64,000 nt of DNA from Paraphoma chrysanthemicola (taxonomy: Eukaryota > Ascomycota > Dothideomycetes > Pleosporales > Phaeosphaeriaceae): assembly GCA_020744225.1 (NCBI GenBank), contig JAGMWG010000008.1, forward strand, positions 930,001-994,000, read 5' to 3'. The translations under genes were made by a program, and so were the position numbers. Under the pieces are notes generated by a model. It ran no database searches and was not told the DNA's origin. It saw nothing but the letters and a program-made list of their open reading frames with translations. Below, piece by piece: positions 20,793-30,535 of this stretch; the stretch's first letter is position 1, and each line of letters begins with the position of its first letter.

Positions 20793-23700
20793 TTAGTAAT
20801 AACTCAATCCACTCACACGCGCCTTCTTTTTCACCTTCTCCCTCTTCTTCCTGATCGTACTTGTTGTCGGCGTTGGACTCGTCGTCTTACTTCCCGTACC
20901 CCTTCCACCCGCACCAACCCTCTCCTTCTCCCTCTCTCTCCGCATCTCTCCACCCCCAATCTTGCTCGCCGCTCCCGTCATAAAATCGCCATATACAACC
21001 TCTCCGAACAGTCCTGGCGTCGGTGGCTCACTCGCTGCCCAAACACTACTCTCGTCCCACGCAGTACCGGCAGCATTGGCCGCGCGCACTTCGTCAATGT
21101 ACGCCTCCATTCTGCTCCGCTCGTCATTGTCTTCAATGCCACAGCCGCAGCCGCAACCAACGACGCACGCATCTTCGTCCATGCCTAGTTCGTCATCCAT
21201 GCAGTCGAAGTGCGCCATATGGAGACACGCAGGGCATAGGTAGAATCGACCGGATACGCGGATCCAGCAGATGCTGCAGCTGTAGATGGGTTCAGAGACG
21301 GCTAGCTTTGCAGATGTAGTGGTAGGTATCATTGATGGAGTGCGGCCTGCGCCCCAGGACGATGTTCCGGACACAATGGATGCGCCGCGGGATAGGCTCG
21401 GGCGGGATGGTCGAGGGGCGTGGGGATGCAAGGACTTGTGGCTCGGAGAAGCGCCGAGGCCGACGACGCTTTCATCAAATTCTTTGCTAGGTGTTGGGGC
21501 TGGGATGGAGAGGCGCAGGTATTGCTCGGTTGGGATAAGGATGTCCGGTGGTGGTGCTAGGTCAATTGCTGGCGCGAAAGCCGTCAAACGTGGCTGGAAT
21601 TCTTGTGCTTCAGGGTTGAAGGAGAAGTCTCTCAGAGAAGCAGCGGGTGAACGCTTGAGCTGCGCTGAGGTAGGTGATGGAGGAACAAGTGTGCTTGATG
21701 CACGCGACGGGTGCCTGGATGTCGCTGCGTCGCTCCCAGCATCGCCGCCCTTGTTGAGTGCCAAATACATCAGGTCAGCCTTGACATTTGCCTTGGATTC
21801 TTCCGCTGGAAAGTACGATACCAGGCCATTAAATTTGAGCACCTCTGCTCTTGCACTAACCAAGCCCCAGCAGCCCAGCATTTCCGCGTATTGTTCTCTC
21901 CAAGCACGGTGCAACCAGTCCTTGGTCATGTCTAGCAATGGCTTGCTCACACAACCCTCATCATCGAACTGGTCCTGGTTCTTGAGCTTGACTTTGATGG
22001 TTCCCAGGCCATCGCCTCCATCACTTTCGCCTGGCGGAATCGGACGAGTGTACTCCCAGACGCCATCGGTAGTTGTCGCATCCTCGTCATCAATTCGCTC
22101 ATAGTCCGAGTCGGAGTCGTAAACGTAGTTCACATTGACCAGATCTGACTGACCAAAGCTGGCTCGTTTGTTGTGTTTGCTGCGAGACGGCGCTAGGCTT
22201 CGCCGATCAAAGTTGTCGCTGCCATAGAAGGTTGTTGTGCCCCAAGTGACACCACTTGTCGGTGCAGACGTAGACAAGTCGTCTGTGCGTGATTTGACAG
22301 GCGGCGAGGAGGATATCGCGTTGGAAAAAGGCCGCGATAAAGCAGCTACTGCGCTTGCGAAATTCGCTGTCGAGCTCTTCTTCAAGGTAGTGTGATTTTG
22401 TTCTGGAGATGTAGAGTATGGTGTATGGCTTGTGGTATGCGCGGTCCTCACAGTGGACGCTCGCGACAGGACTGGTGGCGTATGGTCTACAGAGTATGGT
22501 GTGACTGGGTCGCTCGGAACGGTGTCGCTACCCCAAGGACCATTTGAGCTGCCATGACTGCCGTAAGTATCCAAGCTCTTGGCGGATCTGAAGTCGTTGA
22601 CGGGCGTCGCAAATCGTGAATGAGCAGGAGTTGATGGCACAGAAATGGTCGGCTTGAACAGACTCCATGCAGCATCAGCCGAAGAGAAGTAATCCAAGGA
22701 AAATGCCGGCGCCTCCATTGACATTGGGAGATGGGAGTGCCTCATCTTAGACATGGATGACGTTACACCTTCACGGGCAGCGGGCTCGGCGAAAATACAC
22801 GACAGCATGGCAAGCATCTGCGTATCGGCCAGACGTTCGAAATGATCGAACAAAGCGGGTATAAGCCAGGTCACAACGGCATGGTTCCCCCATTTGACCC
22901 TACCAGTCAGACTAGGGTGGGTCACAGACTCTGCTTCATCAAATTGTAAGTCCAGGCCGCTGTCCTTGCGTTTGATCCTCACAAGAGCTCTTCTAGCCAG
23001 GACAAGGACCTGTTCCCGCCGCTGCTGCTGAGGCAATATTTCCAGAGGTACCTCATTGCTCAAGATGAATTTGCAAAGCATCCAGACGTCGGCCAAGTCT
23101 TCATATCCATGGCGCCTCGCTACATCGGCATTGTGCTCGCAAACCTCGGGACCAGATCCAAAAATGCGGTACTCCTCTGCTAACTCTTTTTTACTGGGAA
23201 CGAGATCATTGATGGCCGTGGTAAGGATCGAGACGACCGACTTGGGCTTTGCGGCCTGTTTAGCTGCACCACTCGAAGAAGGGACCGAATTGTGAGACTG
23301 AAACTTGGACGCTGTTTTCTGCCACGCCCAGGGAGGTTGAAAGCGTGCAATATGCCCTTTAGTCATTCGATCCGGATCTGATGACGACGAAGCCGAACTC
23401 GATGCCGTCCATGAGCCGACAGAGGACGTCGGGGACGAGCCTCCATCTGAATCATGGGCACGTGGAGCGGTGAAACGGCCAAATGAGTCGAAGATGTCGT
23501 CTTTACCAGCTCCATGGCGGAGTGCTCTGTCCAGGCGGAAGTGGATACCGCTTTCCAAACCAGCATTCGCAAATTTCGGAATGGGTATCCTTGCAACTAC
23601 GATGGTACCAAAAGCAGAAAACCGGGCAGAACACTGATTAGGGGTAGGAACGTTGGCATTGGTATGCGAGGATTGCATAGCATCATTAGTGAACTCGCCT

Positions 23701-25673
23701 TCTGGTGACTCCTCGTCATCTGTCGAGCTCTCCTCTCCCGGTAATGGCCCAAAGTCTTCTAGTGGCTGGTCATCCTCCAGGTGTAGACTATCGTTCAGGC
23801 CCCTTTCTCCAAGAGCATAAGACAAGACGGCTTCTAAAGCACTGCGCTGTTGATCGGCGCATGCCTCAGCGATTGTATTCATATTTTCTGTCAATTCATC
23901 TTGACTATCCCGGCTGATTGTGGCAGTCGTCCTCTCGAAGTCAATCTCCAAAGGCCTCCCAAGCTTGACCCAGTCTCTGCCAACTTGAGTCCGCTCGGTC
24001 GCTTTTGGATAGCCCACAGGAAACCTAATGGTGAGCCGCAGGAAAATCAGCTTGTGGTCGCCGATATCTGCATCATATTCTCCCCACGGACCGTTGAATG
24101 AAACCGTAATGCGCCGACCAGGGACGTCAATGGTTTCGAATGTGAGCTTTTTGTACTTGTTTCCAACTACAGAAATCTCCGCGCCTAGGTCGTTACGCTC
24201 TTGGTAGGGGTGCTTCGGCTTGCTTCTCTTATGATCAGGTTGGCTGTGGGAATCGCTGGCATTCTCCTGGCCGTCTCCGACCTTGACGCCTTCCATCCAG
24301 GTCATGTGGGTGACTACATGGGGATCAGTCCGACGTATAGGTATGGCAGTCATTGTCTCGCGCGGCATTGAGTTGACAAGCAAATGTGGCTGGTTTGGGC
24401 GGCTCAACTGTGGCATGTAATTGTCGTCCTTGAGCGAGAAATTCTGAAGCAGGGTCGAGAGGTTGCCTTTCTGCTGAGATCGAGGGGGCCCAAACTCGCC
24501 GCGGCTTGTTGACGTGGTTGTTTGCACCGGCCCGTCTCGATAGGTTACATATGCAGCACCCTTACGAGTTGTGCTCGGCTCCTCCACGGGTGGCTGGCCC
24601 TTGCGGTAGCCTACTGTGGACTCGAGCAACTCAGGCGTGATCTTATGCAGGCGCAGGTGGTTATCCGTGCCCCACGATACGAGTTGAAAGTCGCGGTTGT
24701 CAATACCTTCGTCCATGGAGCCGCGCGACCGCCACAGGAACTCTCGTACTTGAGCATCAGGAGCATGAGCCTCGAATTCATGTACAGGTAGATCGTTGAA
24801 GCTCTCTGGGCTACTGTCATTGATGTGTTTGTACATCCACAGGCTTGAATTGCCGCGTTGGGGCATGGCAAGGAGTGCGTGAGGAAAGGGTGTATGACGA
24901 GCTCGCCACACAGGATAGTGGGTGTGTATAATGCGGCGCGGCGTGGTGACATTAGTATTCACCCCGACGTTATTCCATAACTTGATGGTGTGGTCAAGCG
25001 AGCAGGTCATGATCTTAGTTGCATCATTGCGGTTCCAATCAATGCCGTAGATCTTGGTGGAATGTGCAGCAATGGTGGACAAAGGTCGGGTGCCATGCCG
25101 TGTGTCCCAGATGTGCAGATACTTGTCGTGGGAGCTTGCAATGATCTTGTCGTCCTTCCGGTTCCACTTCACCTGATGCGCGCCTGCCTCCCAGTCTGCC
25201 AACTTGAGCGGCGTCTGCTGTGTTCGTAAGTCGTGAACAAACACAAAGCTGTCCATGCCACATGTTGCAAGCAGGTCAGGGTGGTGAGCGGAGAAGTTGA
25301 TGTCGGTAATGGCTCGATCGTGTGCACGCAATGTGAACTCTATCGGAGCCTTCTTGTTGTTGAAGGGCATGGCCAGGTTGTACACGAGCGCTTGCTGGTT
25401 GCGCGTCGAGGCAATCCATTCTGCTCGCGCTGCAAAGGGCGACCATTGCACGTCTGCGACCTTCCATGAGAAGTGGTTTGGGATGTACAGCGGCAGCGAG
25501 TAGAGGTTGTCGAGGTCTATGATCCTCAACCCGCTCTGGCTGGCCAGCACGACATCGCGCCCACATGGCGAGATGGAGGCTGAGCCGATTTCATCATCAA
25601 CGGCGACGCTGGCCGTCTGCTCAAAGGTGCTGGATTCGAAGGCTGAAGATGGGCCGGCCGCCCCAGCCATCAT
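20793..25673 (-). CDS. MTC5: SEA/GATOR2 complex subunit Mtc5/Sea3 (WDR59 homologue)
   Basis: Uninterrupted ORF of 1626 aa. An N-terminal beta-propeller of WD repeats (about 55-360; for example HDRAITDINFSAHHPD, GIDWNRNDATKIMTCSLDHTIKLW) is followed by an RWD domain (about 494-620; FNGPWGEYDADIGDH, RFPVGYPK), long Ser/Pro-rich linkers, and a C-terminal RING-type zinc finger (about 1465-1515; CSICWIRVSGRFYLCPAC, HFDC, CGCGCG). WD40-RWD-RING in this order is the WDR59/Sea3 architecture. The protein acts at the vacuolar membrane in the complex that relieves GATOR1/SEACIT inhibition of TORC1 in response to amino acids. Two tandem ATGs begin the ORF (25673 and 25670). The tail after the RING is Lys/Arg-rich. 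Divergent from UBC13. Confidence 0.9.
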   Translation of the reverse strand: MMAGAAGPSSAFESSTFEQTASVAVDDEIGSASISPCGRDVVLASQSGLRIIDLDNLYSLPLYIPNHFSWKVADVQWSPFAARAEWIASTRNQQALVYNLAMPFNNKKAPIEFTLRAHDRAITDINFSAHHPDLLATCGMDSFVFVHDLRTQQTPLKLADWEAGAHQVKWNRKDDKIIASSHDKYLHIWDTRHGTRPLSTIAAHSTKIYGIDWNRNDATKIMTCSLDHTIKLWNNVGVNTNVTTPRRIIHTHYPVWRARHTPFPHALLAMPQRGNSSLWMYKHINDSSPESFNDLPVHEFEAHAPDAQVREFLWRSRGSMDEGIDNRDFQLVSWGTDNHLRLHKITPELLESTVGYRKGQPPVEEPSTTRKGAAYVTYRDGPVQTTTSTSRGEFGPPRSQQKGNLSTLLQNFSLKDDNYMPQLSRPNQPHLLVNSMPRETMTAIPIRRTDPHVVTHMTWMEGVKVGDGQENASDSHSQPDHKRSKPKHPYQERNDLGAEISVVGNKYKKLTFETIDVPGRRITVSFNGPWGEYDADIGDHKLIFLRLTIRFPVGYPKATERTQVGRDWVKLGRPLEIDFERTTATISRDSQDELTENMNTIAEACADQQRSALEAVLSYALGERGLNDSLHLEDDQPLEDFGPLPGEESSTDDEESPEGEFTNDAMQSSHTNANVPTPNQCSARFSAFGTIVVARIPIPKFANAGLESGIHFRLDRALRHGAGKDDIFDSFGRFTAPRAHDSDGGSSPTSSVGSWTASSSASSSSDPDRMTKGHIARFQPPWAWQKTASKFQSHNSVPSSSGAAKQAAKPKSVVSILTTAINDLVPSKKELAEEYRIFGSGPEVCEHNADVARRHGYEDLADVWMLCKFILSNEVPLEILPQQQRREQVLVLARRALVRIKRKDSGLDLQFDEAESVTHPSLTGRVKWGNHAVVTWLIPALFDHFERLADTQMLAMLSCIFAEPAAREGVTSSMSKMRHSHLPMSMEAPAFSLDYFSSADAAWSLFKPTISVPSTPAHSRFATPVNDFRSAKSLDTYGSHGSSNGPWGSDTVPSDPVTPYSVDHTPPVLSRASTVRTAHTTSHTPYSTSPEQNHTTLKKSSTANFASAVAALSRPFSNAISSSPPVKSRTDDLSTSAPTSGVTWGTTTFYGSDNFDRRSLAPSRSKHNKRASFGQSDLVNVNYVYDSDSDYERIDDEDATTTDGVWEYTRPIPPGESDGGDGLGTIKVKLKNQDQFDDEGCVSKPLLDMTKDWLHRAWREQYAEMLGCWGLVSARAEVLKFNGLVSYFPAEESKANVKADLMYLALNKGGDAGSDAATSRHPSRASSTLVPPSPTSAQLKRSPAASLRDFSFNPEAQEFQPRLTAFAPAIDLAPPPDILIPTEQYLRLSIPAPTPSKEFDESVVGLGASPSHKSLHPHAPRPSRPSLSRGASIVSGTSSWGAGRTPSMIPTTTSAKLAVSEPIYSCSICWIRVSGRFYLCPACLHMAHFDCMDDELGMDEDACVVGCGCGCGIEDNDERSRMEAYIDEVRAANAAGTAWDESSVWAASEPPTPGLFGEVVYGDFMTGAASKIGGGEMRREREKERVGAGGRGTGSKTTSPTPTTSTIRKKREKVKKKARVSGLSYY

Positions 25674-26001
25674 GGGGATGGAGGTGGAGTGTAGGAGAGG
25701 ACGGGGCTAGGGCCACCAAACCATGCAGGTCGGTCGCTCCTGCCGCTTGTTTCCCCATCCGCACTGGCGCCTTCCTCCCATGGCTGCCCCAGGCCTCGCG
25801 CTTAGGTCATGCTCATGCACGTCTGGGTCTAGATACGCCATCCGCGACTGCAGCTTTACATCCTCCAAACGTAAATACAACCACGTCCCCACCAGCACCC
25901 GCAAAGAGGACCGCACCAAGTAACACAAACCTGACCACGTGTTATCCAGGCGTACAAGTGTTCCCCAGGTCGCAGCAGTCCATCGCTCGCCCACGTCGAC
26001 T
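25674..26001. promoter_or_regulatory. Shared divergent promoter, MTC5 / UBC13
   Basis: Only 328 bases separate the two divergent start codons. A bidirectional promoter is therefore required; no specific binding site assigned. Confidence 0.5.
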
Positions 26002-26559
26002 ATGGCGAGTCTCCCAAAGCGCATCATCAAGGAGAGCGAGCGGCTCGTCAAGGAGCCCGTGCAAGGCATCTCGGCCACTCCCCACGAGGACAACTTGCGG
26101 TACTTTGACGTCACTATCGATGGCCCCTCCCAGTCTCCATACGAAGGTGAGTCTGGTGTACCAGCGCTGTACAGCCCAAGGCTGACATCATCACCTTTCA
26201 GGCGGCGTCTTCAAGCTTGAGCTCTTCCTGCCAGACGACTACCCCATGACCCCGCCCAAGGTCCGCTTCCTCACCAAGATCTACCACCCAAACATCGACA
26301 GGCTAGGCCGCATCTGCCTCGACGTCCTCAAAAGTAAGTACGACCCTGCCCTTTGCCCCGCACCGCGTTGCTAATAGGCGCAGGCAACTGGTCGCCCGCC
26401 CTCCAGATCCGTACCATCCTCCTCTCGATCCAGGCTCTGCTCGGTGCGCCCAACCCCGACGACCCACTGGCCAACGATGTTGCCCAGGCGTGGAAGGAGA
26501 ACCAGGCTCAGGCGATCAATACGGCTCAGGAGTGGACACAGCAGTACGCGAAGCCTTGA
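26002..26559 (+). CDS. UBC13: Ubiquitin-conjugating enzyme E2 Ubc13
   Basis: Three exons, join(26002..26146,26202..26333,26384..26559), 150 aa, exact family length. The UBC fold is complete: LPKRIIKE helix 1, FDVTIDGP, YPMTPPKVRF, the HPN motif in YHPNIDRLG, active-site Cys in GRICLDVLK (about 87), and NWSPALQIRT. The sequence is Ubc13-type, which with an Mms2/Uev partner builds Lys63-linked ubiquitin chains in post-replication DNA repair. Both introns are short and GT-AG with good branch sites (for example TGCTAATAG). Start chosen at MASLPKRI. Confidence 0.96.
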
Positions 26560-27399
26560 GACCGCGTCCCAGGCGCCGATGTAACAACCGTACTCGCCCG
26601 TATCGGAGCTATAAGGCACTTGCATTCGGTGTGAGCACGGCGGACCGGACTTTACCATTCCAACTCCTGTATAGACTCGCCCATTTTTGCAGCACTGAAA
26701 GTTCTGGCGTTGGGAGGCTGGGTAGCATGATAGCAACTTGGCCCTGGCAGACTTGAGGATGTAACATGATTCCCCACGTATCATTTGGCTAGCATGACGA
26801 ATGAAAATGACTGATGAGCCCAAAATCCGCATGTTTTTATTTCGATCACGTGCCTGCTAACCATGCGCATCTTTACTGTTGCGTTGCACAGCGGTTCATC
26901 GATGCATCGATACCTCTGAGAGTTCTTCAGGTCGACATGGCTTCTCGCGCCCTTGCAGCAACGTCATCCTTCGTGACTTTTGGGTTTTTGCTGTGTGAAC
27001 TTGACTCTATCGCTTCTGCTTCAGACCATGTCGCGGATCACTTCAATCTATCTAGAGTTTCTTTCCTTTGACATACTTGTGAGACCCTCACACTCGGCTA
27101 CCATCTCCTCGCGAATACCATGGTATTGAAAGCCTTTCAGCGCTTTATAAGGAGTTCACACGTAACCGTAGGACAGACTAGGCTGTACTGTTGAGTCGTT
27201 GCCCTACAGAAGACCAATAGGTATCGGCAGAAGACCAAACCATGTGAATGTCATTTCCAAATCTTGATTTCTTTTAACTCAACTCTGCTCCGTTTTCTCA
27301 ACCACTTCTATCTTCCACCGCTATTCCTTTTTCTCTCGCATATCTCCCACTACCTCAGCATCCGCACGCATCACACCCCGCCACTTCCCTTCTCACACC
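26560..27399. other. Convergent intergenic region, UBC13 / CBM18 gene
   Basis: An 840-base stretch between two 3' ends. No coding, RNA or repeat feature is supported; it becomes strongly pyrimidine-rich towards 27250-27400. Confidence 0.45.
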
Positions 27400-28115
27400 C
27401 TAATTGCACTTGCCCCATTTGCTCTGGCACCAATTCGCACTTCCGCAAAAGTCTTCTCCGCTTCCGCAAAAGTTCGATCCAGAACAGCACAATCCATTCC
27501 CACACTTCTTATTCACAATCGGCCCACAGGTGTCGCCCGCGCCGGCAGTCCCAGGCGCCTGCGTCGGCTCCGCAGGCTTCGCTTGCTGATCGCACTTGCC
27601 GAACCCGGCCTGGCATCCGTCGCCACAGTAGATGTTCTGGTCCTGGATATCGTTCTTGGGCCCGCAGTGGCCAGCGGACGAGCAGCAGCGGTAAAAGTAC
27701 CCGCTGGCTCCGGCGCCGGGACATGTTACGCCGCCTTGGGCGTGTCCGCAGACGTCGATTTCGGGGACGGCGGTGGGGAAAGTGGTGCTTGGAGATGTGC
27801 CTTGTGCAGTGGCCGGTTTGCAGGAGGATTGAGAGCCGGAGAAGGGCTTGAGGCAGGTTGCGGAGTCGCAGTGGTCGGATGTGGTGCCGCACTTGAGAAG
27901 TTGTCAGTTGATGCTCTCGTCTAGAATGACTTGAGTGTTGGATGGTATGTGATAGGCAAATGGGTGAAGAGAACATGTTGAGAAGAAAGACATACCCATC
28001 CGTATTGGCTGCAGCATTCATTCTGAGCGCACACTGCATTGCCATTTTGTGGGCCGCAGTTTCCTGCAAACACACTGGATGCCAGCGACAAGAATGTGAG
28101 TGTGGAAACACGCAT
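27400..28115 (-). CDS. Secreted triple chitin-binding (CBM18, hevein-type) protein
   Basis: Two exons, complement(27400..27891, 27996..28115), 203 aa. A signal peptide (MRVSTLTFLSLASSVFA) is followed by three cysteine-rich hevein-like modules: CGPQNGNAVC/ECCSQYGWCG/C (completed by splicing), CGHAQGGVTCPG/RCCSSAGHCG/CGDGC/C, and CGPIVNKKCGNGLCCSG/FCGS/C. These aromatic- and Gly-containing CCS motifs are the sugar-binding core. There is no catalytic domain and no GPI signal. Such proteins bind chitin in the fungal wall or apoplast and may shield hyphae from chitinases or mask chitin from host immunity; which applies here is inference. The second and third modules are separated by a Pro/Ala/Thr linker. 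Intron donor GTATGT, acceptor CTCAAG. Confidence 0.88.
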
Positions 28116-29003
28116 TATGATTATATTTTAATCGAGTCTTGGTAAGATTGAGTTCTCGGAAAGCAATGCTTGATTTAATATACCGGTGATCGAAAGCGAC
28201 AGTAAACAAGAGCGAATGTAGTATCGTGATAGATGTACAATCGAAGGGAAAAGTCCCCTCCACTTCTTATACAAACCCTACCATCTACCAAAATAGACTT
28301 CTGGCTCGTATGCCTCCTTACTACGGCTACATTGGATGGCCGAATCCTGCACATAGCGCAAGTCGATCGCGAACACGGGTGGTCGGGAGCGACAATTCGA
28401 CGTTAGTCCCGGCGCTACACGTGGACACGCTCCACTGAAAGAGGGCCCGTTACGGCGTCGCGGCGACGAGCGGCATGACGTTCGGAAGTTGCTTCGGTCC
28501 CAATTTGGGATCTGCCATGTGAATTGAGTTTGTTGTGGACTGGGGCCGTGTCCACGCTGTTTCTACCACGGCACGCGTTCACACAACATCCAGACTACAT
28601 ACTGGTACATAGAATGGGAAGAACAGTAAATCGCGCTCGCCGAGCGCTTGACACGAGCGTTTATGCACTACCTTGGAAGGAGTGGTTTCCAAACGTCAGG
28701 GCGAAATAAGCATGTGCCAAGCGAGGTCGCAGTGGGGCCAATCACGGCTTGCCCCTGACACATGGCCGGTTAAGGCGGTGCAAAGCTTTGGGGCGTTAGC
28801 TTGACGAGTCCGGGCGAAATGAAGGGCGTTGAAGATCGTTTGTCATAGCGTGGTTAGCTATTCTCGAAGTATTTGGTGGGACGTGAGTGGTGTTTTGACT
28901 TGTTGATAGTCGCTAATGCCGACTCCATTCTGGTGTTTCCTTGTTTTACATACTTTCGTTGCTGCCTTGCAATGATGCGTAAAGCATTTGGTGAATATAA
29001 GAC
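28116..29003. other. Promoter of the CBM18 gene and 3' side of the SDR gene
   Basis: An 888-base stretch between two minus-strand genes. The CBM18 promoter contains TATA-like ATATTAAATC near 28173-28182. No other gene seen. Confidence 0.45.
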
Positions 29004-29929
29004 TTAATTGCCGACCTGAATCTCGTATCCTCCATCGACCGTCACAGTCTGGCCGTTGAGATACTGACAGCACACCACGAACAGGATCGACGCGGCCATA
29101 TCACGGTCGTTACCAGGTCGCTGAGCGGGCAAGCCTTCCTTGGCCTCTTTCGGCATCTCAGACTTCTGGTTATCGTCGCGGCTCTCGCTGGTCGTCATCT
29201 CCGATGGGAACACACCAGGAGCAATGCTGTTCACCCTGACCTTGATACCATTCTTCGAGATCTCGCCTGCAAGCATCCTGTTGAGGTGGATAGTCGCGCC
29301 CTTGCTGGAGTTGTACGCAAAGTGACCTTGTGAAATTTTGATGTGGCCCGAAATACTGCTGATGTTGACGATTGTTCCAGAGAAGCCCTTATGGGTGTCT
29401 GTTGACTTTTGAAGAAGAGGAAGGAATGCAGTGCTCATCATGAAGGGTCCGACGACGTTGGTCTGGTAGACGTCGAGCCACTCCTGCTCTGATGTGGGCT
29501 CGAACAGGTTCTTCTTGAGTTCTTCCGCACTATCCACAGAGGTCTCGGCCTTGCCTGGTGCGATGCCGGCGTTGTTGACGAGGATGCAGAGGCACTTCTC
29601 TCGCGACTCGATCTCTTTCACCAGCTTTCTATTAAGTTGTTAGATCCTGAAGAACCTCAACCCTCAAATTAGACTTACTCAACGCCCGCCTTCGTTGATA
29701 CATCTCCAACAATAGGAATAATTTGGCCTGCGATGTCCTTTCCGTGTACCTCGACGACCTTCTCAAGCTTCTCTTCTGTTCGACCCACGATGTACACCTT
29801 TGCGCCGTTCACAGCGAGTGTTTGTGTGATCATCAATCCAATACCTGAGCCGCCACCAGTTACAAGCGCGACTTTGTCCTTGACATCGAAGACCGAGCCA
29901 AGCTGGAGCTCATTGTTGTTGGATGACAT
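29004..29929 (-). CDS. Short-chain dehydrogenase/reductase (classical SDR)
   Basis: Two exons, complement(29004..29628, 29679..29929), 291 aa. The cofactor motif TGGGSGIG lies near residues 23-30, NNAG in VNNAGIAPG near 101-109, the catalytic Ser in VNISSISGH (about 175) and YNSSK (Tyr about 189, Lys about 193), and the family C-terminus GQTVTVDGGYEIQ. Arg in VGRTEEK after beta-2 suggests NADPH preference. Start set at MSSNNNELQLG (29929). An upstream in-frame ATG at 30151 adds 74 residues that are basic and hydroxyl-rich with no early acidic residue (MFSIRHHVTLTVVRRVRF), which looks like a mitochondrial presequence; both forms are possible. The substrate is unknown. Confidence 0.9.
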
Positions 29930-30535
29930 GCTGGAATATGGTCTCTGGGTTGGTTTAATGAGTTGATCTGTGATTTGGTTCGCTCGTTGATGTGCGTGGG
30001 AAAGAGTTCTGAATTGTGAAGTTGAAGGGTTCGATTGAGGTTGTGCTGTTGTGAGATATCGAGTTGCTGTTGGGGTAATACGGTTGACGTCAGAAGAAAA
30101 TCGCACACGCCTCACCACCGTCAATGTGACGTGGTGTCTTATTGAAAACATCTTAGGTTCTAAGGCAACAGAATCAAATGAAGTGGGCAATCGGCAAATG
30201 ACAGAAAAAGAGTAGCGTGAATGCGGGAAGTGACCTTGCGAGGCACTCTGTAAGGCGCGTTGAAGCGCGACTTATGGAACCACAGGGATGCATTTGTACG
30301 TTTGCATTACATCACGCCCTTCTAGCGCCTCTCATGGAACGCGAGATCACATATTCAATAATCATCTTGCCACCAGGCTCTCAGATGTTTATATTGGGGC
30401 TGAACATACTTCTCAGTGTGGTGGCACTGGGCATAGATTGCTTCGTATAGTTGCCTGTCAAAGCTATACGAAGACACATCTCACGACTTCTCGGGTTGTG
30501 TGCTTAGACTTTATTCCATTTCTTTGCTGCTGTGC
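29930..30535. other. Promoter side of the SDR gene; Hsp70-like 3' region
   Basis: A 606-base stretch between two minus-strand genes. Up to 30151 it stays open in frame with the SDR gene (possible alternative N-terminus). Beyond that no feature is supported. Confidence 0.45.

Noticed and set aside
21286..22104. 272-codon plus-strand ORF opposite MTC5
   Set aside because: It lies antisense inside a well-supported 1626-aa protein, is Ser/Arg/Gly-rich and has no domain.
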